Shown one piece after another: positions 1 through 7,317 of a stretch of 46,938 nt of DNA. Source of the stretch: Erysipelotrichaceae bacterium (GTDB lineage: Bacteria; Bacillota_I; Bacilli_A; Erysipelotrichales; Erysipelotrichaceae); contig JAAXXT010000018.1 of assembly GCA_013334325.1 (NCBI GenBank), forward strand, positions 1 through 46,938, read 5' to 3'. The translations under genes and the position numbers were made by a program. The stretch's first letter is position 1, and every line of letters begins with the position of its first letter. The notes beneath the pieces were generated by a model. It saw nothing but the letters and a program-made list of their open reading frames with translations, was not told where the DNA came from and searched no databases.

Positions 1-273
1 GACTTCGAATGCATCGACTCAGGTTATACCGAAATGACACCCGTCGATATCGTCTTACGTCCTGAAGACATCGATATCGTTCCTGTTGAGATGGGTAAGA
101 TCAAAGGCATCGTCCAAACCAGTTTGTTTAAAGGAGTCCACTTCGAGATCGTCGTCGAGACCCCTTATCGTGAATACATCATCCATACCACCGACAATGC
201 GGCCATTGGCCAAGAAGTAGGGCTCCATTTCTTCCCTGAAGACATTCATATCATGTATAAAATGGGCTACTAG
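1..273 (+). CDS. potA: Spermidine/putrescine ABC transporter ATPase PotA, C-terminal end (5' end outside window)
   Basis: The reading frame is open from base 1 to the TAG at 271-273, so only about 90 C-terminal residues are present. They contain the segment VDIVLRPEDIDIV, typical of the TOBE domain at the end of PotA/MalK-type ATPases, which helps bind or sense substrate. The nucleotide-binding domain lies upstream of the window. Identity rests mainly on context: potB starts two bases after the stop and potC and potD follow. The protein would energise import of polyamines from the cytoplasmic face of the membrane. A short ORF could start at the internal ATG at 34, but the frame clearly continues upstream. 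Confidence 0.88.
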   Translation, partial: DFECIDSGYTEMTPVDIVLRPEDIDIVPVEMGKIKGIVQTSLFKGVHFEIVVETPYREYIIHTTDNAAIGQEVGLHFFPEDIHIMYKMGY

Positions 274-275
274 TC

Positions 276-1121
276 ATGAGAGTCTTTGGAAATCTAGTCA
301 AACCTTATATGGTTTGGATGTCCTTGTTTATCGTTATCCCGATGTTGTTGATCGTGCTGTATGCCTTTACGACCCATGGGAATAGTGTCATGGCTTTCCA
401 ATTCACCTTCGATAATTTCGGAAAATTCTTCGATCCTGTCTTTATTAAAGTCATGCTGAAATCCATTCAGGTGGCCTTGATCACGACAGGGGTCTGTATC
501 GTTATCGGTTATCCGATTGCCTATGTCATCGCCAATGTCGATGAACGTTGGCAGACCTTGCTAATGCTTCTGGTTACCATTCCTATGTGGATCAATATGT
601 TGGTTCGTACCTATGCTTGGATCTCTATCTTATCTGATTCAGGCTTGATCAATACTTTCTTAAAATCTATCAATATCGGACCTCTTAAAATGATGTATAC
701 CGATTTCGCTGTTATCTTAGGGATGGTTTATAATTTCTTACCCTTTATGATTCTTTCTATCTATACTTCCTTGGCGAAAATGGACAAAGCCGTCATCAAT
801 GCATCGTATGACTTAGGTGCCAATACACGTCAAACCTTTATGAAGATTACCTTGCCTTTATCGATGCCTGGAGTCATCTCTGGGGTCACCTTGGTCTTCT
901 TACCTGCTGTATCGACCTTCATCATTCCTAAGTTCTTAGGAGGAGGTCAATACATGTTGATCGGTAACTTGATTGAAAATCAGTTTATTACTGTAGGAGA
1001 ATGGAACTTTGGTTCAGCGATCTCATTGATTATGGCCATCATCATCATGCTATCGATGTATATGACCCGTAAGATCGATAAAGACATCGTTCAAGAAGCT
1101 CAAGGAGGCAACAAATGGTAG
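276..1121 (+). CDS. potB: Spermidine/putrescine ABC transporter permease PotB
   Basis: 281 residues, the usual length for PotB. About six hydrophobic segments are visible, starting with one near residues 13-32. The EAA-type cytoplasmic loop that contacts the ATPase is around residues 172-200 (ASYDLGANTRQTFMKITLPL followed by a proline-glycine pair). The gene begins two bases after potA ends and has no strong ribosome binding site of its own, so translational coupling is likely. It overlaps potC by 7 bases. Together with PotC it forms the membrane channel for polyamines delivered by PotD. Confidence 0.95.
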   Translation: MRVFGNLVKPYMVWMSLFIVIPMLLIVLYAFTTHGNSVMAFQFTFDNFGKFFDPVFIKVMLKSIQVALITTGVCIVIGYPIAYVIANVDERWQTLLMLLVTIPMWINMLVRTYAWISILSDSGLINTFLKSINIGPLKMMYTDFAVILGMVYNFLPFMILSIYTSLAKMDKAVINASYDLGANTRQTFMKITLPLSMPGVISGVTLVFLPAVSTFIIPKFLGGGQYMLIGNLIENQFITVGEWNFGSAISLIMAIIIMLSMYMTRKIDKDIVQEAQGGNKW

Positions 1122-1915
1122 GTTCTAAAAACCGTAAACTGACTCGTTTCTTCCTTATCGCAGGGGTTCTCTTATTCTTCTATGCCCCAATTGCGAGCTT
1201 GATGGTCTTCTCCTTCAACGATTCACGGTCATTGACCTCATGGGCTGGATTCTCTACCCAATGGTATACGGCCTTATTTGCGAATCGTGAAATGATGAGT
1301 GCGATCTATGTAACCTTATTGGTGGCGCTCTTATCAACCTTTATTTCTACAGTCGTAGGTACCTTGACTGCAATTGGGATCTCGAAGAGTCGTAAGATCA
1401 TTCGTGAACTCATCATCAACGTCAACAATTTCCCGATCTTGAATCCTGAAATCGTAACCGCGATCGGACTTATGCTTTTATTTTCTTCCTTGTCTATCGA
1501 GAAAGGTCTGATCACTATGTTGGTGGCACATATCATCTTCTCGACCCCTTATGTTATCTTAACTGTCTTGCCTAAATTGCGTGGTTTGGATCCTGATATC
1601 GCAGAAGCTGCGATGGATCTAGGCGCAACCCCAGCCCAAGCGTTATGGAAAGTCATTATCCCCTTGATTATGCCTGGGGTCATCTCTGGAGCGCTCTTGG
1701 CCTTCACGATGTCGTTTGATGACTTCGTTATCTCTTACTTCGTATCAGGCAATGGGGTGAAAAACATCTCTATCCTGGTCTATACGATGAGCAAGCGTAT
1801 CAATCCTACGATCAATGCCTTGTCGACCATCTTGGTGGTTATCATTACAGTGGTCTTATTGATTGTAAACTTGCTTCCGATTTTAAAAAAGAAAGAATTG
1901 AGAGGTGCTGAATGA
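1115..1915 (+). CDS. potC: Spermidine/putrescine ABC transporter permease PotC
   Basis: 266 residues, normal for PotC, with six predicted membrane segments. The EAA loop is near residues 167-190 (AAMDLGATPAQALWKVIIPL). The start ATG at 1115 lies inside the end of potB and is preceded by a strong AAGGAGG at 1102-1108. The stop TGA overlaps the potD ATG by four bases (ATGA), so the genes are tightly coupled. PotC pairs with PotB to form the import pore of the polyamine transporter. No missing or unusual regions are seen. Confidence 0.95.
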   Translation: MVGSKNRKLTRFFLIAGVLLFFYAPIASLMVFSFNDSRSLTSWAGFSTQWYTALFANREMMSAIYVTLLVALLSTFISTVVGTLTAIGISKSRKIIRELIINVNNFPILNPEIVTAIGLMLLFSSLSIEKGLITMLVAHIIFSTPYVILTVLPKLRGLDPDIAEAAMDLGATPAQALWKVIIPLIMPGVISGALLAFTMSFDDFVISYFVSGNGVKNISILVYTMSKRINPTINALSTILVVIITVVLLIVNLLPILKKKELRGAE

Positions 1916-2943
1916 AAAAAATAGGGTTTAGTATCCTGTTACTGAGCTTGATGCTCACCGGATGCCAAACAAGTAAGCCAACCCTGAAAGTGTTTAGTTG
2001 GGGGGCTTACATCGACAATACTGTCATCGAAAAATTTGAAAATGATTATGATTGCGTTGTAATCTACGATATGTTTGAAAGCAACGAGTCTATGTATACA
2101 AAACTACTTAGTGGAGAAAAATACGATGTCTTGGTACCATCAGATTATATGGTCCAACGTCTCATCGATGAAGATGCTCTCCAAGCTCTAGACTATACTA
2201 AACTGACCAATGCCTCTGGGATCATCAATGGTCTACTCAATCGAGAATTCGATCCTACCAATACCTACAGTATTCCTTATTTCTGGGGAAATGTGGGCCT
2301 TATATATAACACTACGATCGTAGATCAAACTGATCTAAGTCAAGGTTGGAACATCCTAAGAGATACCACCTATAAAGGTCAAGTCTATGTCTATGATTCT
2401 GAACGAGATGTCTTCATGGTTGCACTTAAAGCTTTAGGTTATTCAACCAATACCACGAATATGTCTCAGATCAACAAAGCCTATGATTGGTTAGAAGTCT
2501 TGGATAAAACGATGGATCCTGTCTATTCGACAGATGACGTCATCGACAACATGATCCAAGGCAACAAAGCCATCGCCATGGTGTACTCCGGTGATGCAAC
2601 TTATATCACTGCTGAGAATCCGGATATGGCCTATTATGTTCCTTTACAAGGCACCAACTTCTGGGTCGATAGTATGGTCATCTCTAGAGATGCGAAAGAA
2701 GTCGACTTGGCTCATGAGTGGATCAATACGATGTTGGATCCTGAAGTGGCTAAACTGAACAGTGTCTTTGTAGGATATTCTAGTCCTATCCAAACTGTCT
2801 TCGATGATTTAAAAGAAACAGATTTTTATGGATTATCAGCGTATACACCTCGCTTAGATTACCCTAACGATGAAGTCTTCAAATACAACGAAGACATCAA
2901 ACGCATCATCTCTGACCTATGGGTCAAAGTAAAAGCGAATTAA
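1912..2943 (+). CDS. potD: Polyamine-binding lipoprotein PotD (first copy)
   Basis: 343 residues. The N-terminus is a lipoprotein signal peptide with lipobox LTGC (cysteine at residue 18), so the mature protein would be anchored outside the membrane. The body is a type 1 periplasmic-binding fold, with the PotD-like opening KVFSWGAYIDNTVIEKFE and a conserved tryptophan/aspartate-rich binding region (YFWGN, NFWVDSMV). It captures spermidine or putrescine and delivers it to PotBC. The start overlaps the potC stop by four bases. A second, closely similar potD follows 34 bases downstream. Confidence 0.94.
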   Translation: MKKIGFSILLLSLMLTGCQTSKPTLKVFSWGAYIDNTVIEKFENDYDCVVIYDMFESNESMYTKLLSGEKYDVLVPSDYMVQRLIDEDALQALDYTKLTNASGIINGLLNREFDPTNTYSIPYFWGNVGLIYNTTIVDQTDLSQGWNILRDTTYKGQVYVYDSERDVFMVALKALGYSTNTTNMSQINKAYDWLEVLDKTMDPVYSTDDVIDNMIQGNKAIAMVYSGDATYITAENPDMAYYVPLQGTNFWVDSMVISRDAKEVDLAHEWINTMLDPEVAKLNSVFVGYSSPIQTVFDDLKETDFYGLSAYTPRLDYPNDEVFKYNEDIKRIISDLWVKVKAN

Positions 2944-2977
2944 TTGCAGTCCACTAAAGGAGGTAGATCTTCTATCT

Positions 2978-4018
2978 ATGAAAAAAATACTATTAATTGC
3001 CCTACTATTGGGATCCCTCACCGCTTGTACCAACGCAGCTAAGCCTACCCTCAAAGTGTTCAGTTGGGGTGCCTACATTGACGAAACTGTCATTACAGAT
3101 TTCGAAGAAGCCTACAATTGCCGTGTTATTTATGATACCTATGATTCAAATGAACTTATGTATACAAAACTTCAATCTGGAGAAAAATACGATATCTTAG
3201 TGCCTACAGATCATATGGTTGAACGTTTGATCGCTGAAAGCAAATTACAAAAAATCGATCTTACCAAGATCACCAATCTAGATGGGGTAAATCAAGACCT
3301 CTTGAATCGTCCTTTTGATCCAAACAATCAATACAGTGTTCCTTATTTCTATGGGAATATTGGGATCATCTACAACAAGAACAACGTCAGTGTTTCTGAT
3401 CTAGAAAGCCAAGGCTGGAACATCCTAAAGAATGTCGATTATAAGGAAAGAATCTATGTCTATGATTCCGCCCGTGATGTCTTTATGATGGCTTATAAGT
3501 CTTTGGGTTATTCGATCAATACGACAGATGCTGCTCAAATCGATGCGGCCTTCAATTGGTTGAAAGAAATGAATTCTACAACAAAACCTATCTATATCGA
3601 TGAGACCCTCATCGACAATATGGTCAACGGAGAAAAAGACTTAGCCGTCGATTTCTCAGGCGATGCAGCGTATGTCTTGTCTCAAAATCCAGATATGAGT
3701 TTCTATGTTCCTACAGAAGGTACCAATCTTTGGACCGACTCGATGGTCATTCCTACCTCTTCTGAAAATGTTGACTTGGCACACAAATGGATCAACTTCA
3801 TGTTGAGCGCAGATGTGGCTTTGAAGAATACTGAATATGTAGGTTATACTTCTCCTGTTGTTTCTGCATTCAATGCAGTAACCGCTGTTGGGGGCACCTA
3901 TTACAACAATCCAGCCTATGCTCCTCGTTTGGGCAATGCCTTGGATGAAGTCCATGCTTATTCTTCTGAACTGGTTTCCATCTTGTCTGACAAGTGGACC
4001 CGTGTCAAAGCTGAATAA
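2978..4018 (+). CDS. potD: Polyamine-binding lipoprotein PotD (second copy)
   Basis: 346 residues, aligned nearly end to end with the preceding PotD (shared KPTLKVFSWGAYID, SGEKYD, GNIG/GNVG and DSMV blocks), so the pair looks like a tandem duplication. It has a lipoprotein signal peptide with lipobox LTAC. An AAAGGAGGT element at 2956-2964 precedes the ATG at 2978 with a slightly long spacer. The substrate residues differ in places (YFYGN instead of YFWGN, NLWTDSMV instead of NFWVDSMV), so the two copies may prefer different polyamines; that is inference. It is the last gene of the pot operon, followed by a 12-bp hairpin. Confidence 0.93.
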   Translation: MKKILLIALLLGSLTACTNAAKPTLKVFSWGAYIDETVITDFEEAYNCRVIYDTYDSNELMYTKLQSGEKYDILVPTDHMVERLIAESKLQKIDLTKITNLDGVNQDLLNRPFDPNNQYSVPYFYGNIGIIYNKNNVSVSDLESQGWNILKNVDYKERIYVYDSARDVFMMAYKSLGYSINTTDAAQIDAAFNWLKEMNSTTKPIYIDETLIDNMVNGEKDLAVDFSGDAAYVLSQNPDMSFYVPTEGTNLWTDSMVIPTSSENVDLAHKWINFMLSADVALKNTEYVGYTSPVVSAFNAVTAVGGTYYNNPAYAPRLGNALDEVHAYSSELVSILSDKWTRVKAE

Positions 4019-4025
4019 AACCATT

Positions 4026-4067
4026 GAAAGACACGGAGAATTCCGTGTCTTTCACTTAAGGTGAAGG
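4026..4067 (+). terminator. Hairpin(s) ending the pot operon
   Basis: A perfect 12-bp stem (GAAAGACACGGA with its complement, loop GAAT) starts eight bases after the second potD stop. It is followed at once by a second small hairpin (TTCAC/GTGAA around TTAAG). There is no run of T directly after the first stem, so it may act as an mRNA 3' stabiliser or a weak terminator rather than a classic intrinsic terminator. Confidence 0.6.
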
Positions 4068-4126
4068 ATTTAAAATGCTTCATTATGAAACTAGTTTACT
4101 TTTCTTTTCAAAGTCTTTTTTTATTC

Positions 4127-4155
4127 TTGCATTTTAGAGGTCCCTTGGGTATAAT
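4127..4155 (+). promoter_or_regulatory. Promoter of the tRNA cluster
   Basis: TTGCAT at 4127-4132 and TATAAT at 4150-4155 are separated by exactly 17 bases. The -10 is perfect and the site lies 20 bases upstream of the first tRNA. It is the best sigma-A promoter match in the first 5 kb and should drive the whole tRNA array. Confidence 0.85.
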
Positions 4156-4174
4156 TAGAAGGCACCGTTTAGAC

Positions 4175-4248
4175 GGTTCCTTAGCCAAGTGGTAAGGCAA
4201 TAGACTGCAACTCTGTGACCGTCGGTTCGATTCCGACAGGAACCTCCA
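4175..4248 (+). tRNA. tRNA-Cys (anticodon GCA)
   Basis: The cloverleaf folds with acceptor GGTTCCT/AGGAACC, anticodon loop CTGCAAC and T arm GTCGG/CCGAC. The encoded CCA is included at the 3' end. It is the first gene of a ten-tRNA array. Confidence 0.95.
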
Positions 4249-4251
4249 AAA

Positions 4252-4338
4252 GGGGATGTGGCGGAATAGGCAGACGCAACGGACTTAAAATCCGTTGATG
4301 GCAACATCGTGCGGGTTCAAGTCCCGCCATCCCCACCA
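4252..4338 (+). tRNA. tRNA-Leu (anticodon TAA)
   Basis: Class II tRNA with a long variable arm, acceptor GGGGATG/CATCCCC, anticodon stem ACGGA/TCCGT around loop CTTAAAA, and an encoded CCA. It starts three bases after tRNA-Cys. Confidence 0.95.
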
Positions 4339-4375
4339 CTTTTTATTTTATTGCCGGTATCCAAGCACCACTTAT

Positions 4376-4452
4376 GCGCCCATAGCTCAATTGGATAGAG
4401 TATTTGACTACGGATCAAAGGGTTGCGGGTTCGACTCCTGCTGGGCGCGCCA
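4376..4452 (+). tRNA. tRNA-Arg (anticodon ACG)
   Basis: Acceptor GCGCCCA/TGGGCGC, anticodon stem TTTGA/TCAAA around loop CTACGGA, encoded CCA. The A at the wobble position would be edited to inosine to read CGN codons, which implies a tadA gene elsewhere. Confidence 0.95.
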
Positions 4453-4473
4453 GCTTAAATTGTATATAAAACT

Positions 4474-4550
4474 CGGGATGTAGCACAGCTTGGTAGTGCA
4501 CTTGATTTGGGATCAAGGGGTCGCAGGTTCGAATCCTGTCATCCCGACCA
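4474..4550 (+). tRNA. tRNA-Pro (anticodon TGG)
   Basis: Acceptor CGGGATG/CATCCCG, anticodon stem CTTGA/TCAAG around loop TTTGGGA, encoded CCA. Confidence 0.95.
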
Positions 4551-4565
4551 GTTTTAAAACTTTGT

Positions 4566-4642
4566 GGCGGGATAGCTCAGTTGGCTAGAGCAATCGGTTC
4601 ATACCCGGTCGGTCGTCGGTTCGAATCCGACTCCCGCTACCA
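4566..4642 (+). tRNA. tRNA with CAT anticodon (elongator Met or lysidine-modified Ile)
   Basis: Acceptor GGCGGGA/TCCCGCT, anticodon loop TTCATAC, encoded CCA. It lacks the three G-C pairs and the unpaired 1-72 position of an initiator. It differs clearly from the neighbouring Met tRNA at 4647, so it may be the tRNA-Ile2 whose C34 is converted to lysidine by TilS. That assignment is inference. Confidence 0.85.
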
Positions 4643-4646
4643 TCGT

Positions 4647-4723
<77 letters not shown>

Positions 4724-4734
4724 GTTCTTGTAAT

Positions 4735-4823
4735 GGAGGAATACCCAAGCGGTTGAAGGGACTGGTCTTGAAAACCAGCAGATGTGAAAGCATGCGTGGG
4801 TTCGAATCCCACTTCCTCCGCCA
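4735..4823 (+). tRNA. tRNA-Ser (anticodon TGA)
   Basis: Class II tRNA with long variable arm, acceptor GGAGGAA/TTCCTCC, anticodon stem CTGGT/ACCAG around loop CTTGAAA, encoded CCA. Confidence 0.95.
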
Positions 4824-4848
4824 TTCTTACTCGAAGTTCATTATTTAT

Positions 4849-4925
<77 letters not shown>

Positions 4926-4948
4926 TTTTATGTCTAATGATTAATTAT

Positions 4949-5025
<77 letters not shown>

Positions 5026-5026
5026 T

Positions 5027-5102
5027 GGTTCTGTAGCTCAGTAGGTAGAGCACTTGACTGAAAATCAAGGTGTCGCCGGTTCAATTCCGGCCGGAACCAC
5101 CA
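5027..5102 (+). tRNA. tRNA-Phe (anticodon GAA)
   Basis: Acceptor GGTTCTG/CGGAACC, anticodon stem CTTGA/TCAAG around loop CTGAAAA, encoded CCA. It starts one base after the second initiator tRNA and closes the array. Confidence 0.95.
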
Positions 5103-5114
5103 CTCGATTAAATT

Positions 5115-5139
5115 CCTGTCTTTGACAGGTTTTTATTTG
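5115..5139 (+). terminator. Intrinsic terminator of the tRNA array
   Basis: CCTGTC and GACAGG form a 6-bp stem with loop TTT, followed by TTTTTATTT. It lies 13 bases after tRNA-Phe. Confidence 0.85.
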
Positions 5140-5153
5140 TCTTCACAAACTTA

Positions 5154-5182
5154 TTTACAAGATGCCTTCTTTTAGGTACACT
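5154..5182 (+). promoter_or_regulatory. Promoter of the ywaF-like/rimO operon
   Basis: TTTACA at 5154-5159 and TACACT at 5177-5182 have a 17-base spacer. The site lies between the tRNA terminator and the ribosome binding site of the gene at 5208. Confidence 0.65.
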
Positions 5183-5207
5183 TAAAACGACAACGGAGGC
5201 AGTAACT

Positions 5208-5987
5208 ATGGATTTATCCGGATTCTTCTACGATTATAAGAATGTTCCTGCAGGCTTAGGCATCGATTATTTCTCAACTCCTCATTTGGCTTGGATAGGA
5301 TCGATTATACTGATCATTATTGTGATTGCTTTTATGTATAGAGCGATGAGACCACAAACGAGAGTTACTTTTAAAAAAGGTTTCGCTGCTTTTATCGTAG
5401 GGGCTGAAATCTTAAGACAAGTATACTACATCGCCTTAGGACGCTATTATCTAGAGTATTTGCCTTTTCATCTCTGTGGTTTAACAGAAATGACCATATT
5501 TATCTACGCCTATACCAACAATAAGTTCGCCAAAGAATCCCTTTATGCCTTAGGCATCATAGGTGCTTTAATGGCTTTAATCTTTGCGGACTGGTTGATG
5601 TTGCCTTTGTTCAACTTCCAATCGATCCATAGTTTCTTGATGCATGGCTTACTGATCGCCTTTATCGTGATGTTGGTCTTCTCAGGAGAGCTTAAACCCA
5701 ACGTCAAGAATCTTCCTAAAGTATTCTTCATCCATTTCGTGATCTGTGTGGCTTTGTTTTTCTTCAACAAAGCTTTCGATACCAACTTCTTCTTTATGAA
5801 TTATCCTTCACCAGGTAGTCCTTTGGTAATCTTTGAAGAAATGTTTGGGAATCCTGGTTATGTCTTCTTTACCATCGTCTTGGTCTTTGTGGTATGGATC
5901 GTTGAATATCTACCTTGGTTGATCTTTGGTAGAGTTAAGAAGAATTATAAATATTCCTACAAGAATGTTAAGAATCCGAAATACTAA
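5208..5987 (+). CDS. YwaF/TIGR02206-like integral membrane protein
   Basis: 259 residues with about seven hydrophobic segments spread over the whole length. The pattern YYLEYLPFHLCGLTEM followed by a second half with FFMNYPSPGSPL resembles the conserved hypothetical family TIGR02206 (Bacillus YwaF), whose members carry a HLC motif and have no firmly assigned role. The ATG at 5208 follows CGGAGG by a normal spacing. The last stop base is shared with the rimO start (TAATG), so both genes form an operon. The family assignment is from memory of the pattern; function is unknown. Confidence 0.75.
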   Translation: MDLSGFFYDYKNVPAGLGIDYFSTPHLAWIGSIILIIIVIAFMYRAMRPQTRVTFKKGFAAFIVGAEILRQVYYIALGRYYLEYLPFHLCGLTEMTIFIYAYTNNKFAKESLYALGIIGALMALIFADWLMLPLFNFQSIHSFLMHGLLIAFIVMLVFSGELKPNVKNLPKVFFIHFVICVALFFFNKAFDTNFFFMNYPSPGSPLVIFEEMFGNPGYVFFTIVLVFVVWIVEYLPWLIFGRVKKNYKYSYKNVKNPKY

Positions 5988-7282
5988 TGAAAATAGGATT
6001 CATATCACTGGGCTGTAGTAAGAATCAAGTTGATTCTGAAAGAGTCATGGGTTTACTTAAAACCAATGGTCATACTATGACCACGACTTTAGAAGATGCT
6101 CAAGCCATCTTCGTCAATACCTGTGGTTTTATCAACCCAGCCAAAGAAGAAAGCATCAACACCATCCTAGAGATGGCTGAGTATAAACAAAGAAACTTAA
6201 AGAAACTGATCGTCATCGGTTGTCTTTCTCAACGCTATAAACAAGATCTTATCTTAGAGCTTCCTGAAGTTGATCGTTTTATCGGGGTTTCAGAGTATGG
6301 AAAACTCGATGAGATCCTCTCTGATGTCTTAGAAACCAAAATCATCGGGACCTATGGGAAGATGGAAAGACTCATCTCAAAGAAATCTCATACGGCTTAT
6401 CTAAAGATCTCTGAAGGTTGTTCTAATCGATGCACCTACTGTGCGATACCTCTTATACGAGGCAATATGAAATCTTATCCTCAAGAAGAACTGATCCTAG
6501 AAGCTCAAAAGCTCGTTCTACATGGGGTAAAAGAATTGGTGCTTATCGCTCAAGATACGACCCGTTATATGGAAGACCAAGGCTCTAATCAACTAGGAAG
6601 CCTACTAAAAGCCCTCAATGATTTACCTGGTTTGAAATGGATCAGGATCTTGTATATGTATCCCAATGCGGTCTCTAAAAAGCTATTATCAGAAATGAAA
6701 GCTTGTGATAAGGTCATCCCTTATTTCGATATTCCCATCCAACACGCAGATGATGCGCTTCTTACAGCGATGAATCGTAAGGGAAGCGTTCAAGACAATA
6801 GACAAGTCATCTCAGACATCAGAGAAGTCTATCCTGATGCGATCCTAAGAACCACGCTCATTGTAGGATTTCCTGGAGAGACCTTAGCTCAATTTCAATC
6901 TCTCTTAGAATTTGTGAAAGAGATCCGTTTTGATCGTTTAGGTGCTTTCGCGTATTCATTAGAAGAAGATACCCCAGCCTATGATCTTCCTGAAAGTTTA
7001 TCTGAGACAGATAAACAAGAAAGACTGCTTCAAGTGATGGATCTTCAAGCGAAGATCTCTGAAGAAAAACAGAAGGCATTGATAGGACAAACCTTTGAAG
7101 TCTTGATCGATTCAAAAGAAAAGAATTCTGATGTCTATCATGGACGATCTATCCATAGCGCCCCTGATCAAATCGATGGGGAAGTCTTGTTTGTATCTGA
7201 GACAAGCCATAAGATCGGATCCTTCGTAAAAGTTAAGATCACTCGTAATGATGAATATGATTTGTTTGGTGAATTAGTATAA
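5987..7282 (+). CDS. rimO: Ribosomal protein S12 methylthiotransferase RimO
   Basis: 431 residues, the usual length. The N-terminal UPF0004 domain holds cysteines 10, 46 and 79 for one iron-sulfur cluster. The radical-SAM domain carries CSNRCTYC (cysteines 145, 149 and 152) for the second, and a TRAM domain closes the C-terminus. The enzyme adds a methylthio group to an aspartate of S12. The opening GFISLGCSKNQVDSE and the segment RTTLIVGFPGET fit RimO better than MiaB. It is translationally coupled to the YwaF-like gene and ends at a bidirectional terminator. Confidence 0.95.
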   Translation: MKIGFISLGCSKNQVDSERVMGLLKTNGHTMTTTLEDAQAIFVNTCGFINPAKEESINTILEMAEYKQRNLKKLIVIGCLSQRYKQDLILELPEVDRFIGVSEYGKLDEILSDVLETKIIGTYGKMERLISKKSHTAYLKISEGCSNRCTYCAIPLIRGNMKSYPQEELILEAQKLVLHGVKELVLIAQDTTRYMEDQGSNQLGSLLKALNDLPGLKWIRILYMYPNAVSKKLLSEMKACDKVIPYFDIPIQHADDALLTAMNRKGSVQDNRQVISDIREVYPDAILRTTLIVGFPGETLAQFQSLLEFVKEIRFDRLGAFAYSLEEDTPAYDLPESLSETDKQERLLQVMDLQAKISEEKQKALIGQTFEVLIDSKEKNSDVYHGRSIHSAPDQIDGEVLFVSETSHKIGSFVKVKITRNDEYDLFGELV

Positions 7283-7288
7283 ACATAA

Positions 7289-7317
7289 AAAAAAGCGAAG
7301 GATTTCGCTTTTTATTT
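7289..7317. terminator. Bidirectional terminator between rimO and pepF
   Basis: AAAAAGCGAA pairs with TTCGCTTTTT around loop GGAT, with A and T runs on both sides. It therefore serves rimO on the plus strand and pepF on the minus strand; the pepF stop codon lies inside it. Confidence 0.85.

Noticed and set aside
3656-4024. 122-codon open frame opposite the second potD
   Set aside because: It is antisense to a well-conserved gene and has no independent support.
4295-4483. 62-codon open frame
   Set aside because: It runs through tRNA-Leu and tRNA-Arg genes and is not a protein gene.
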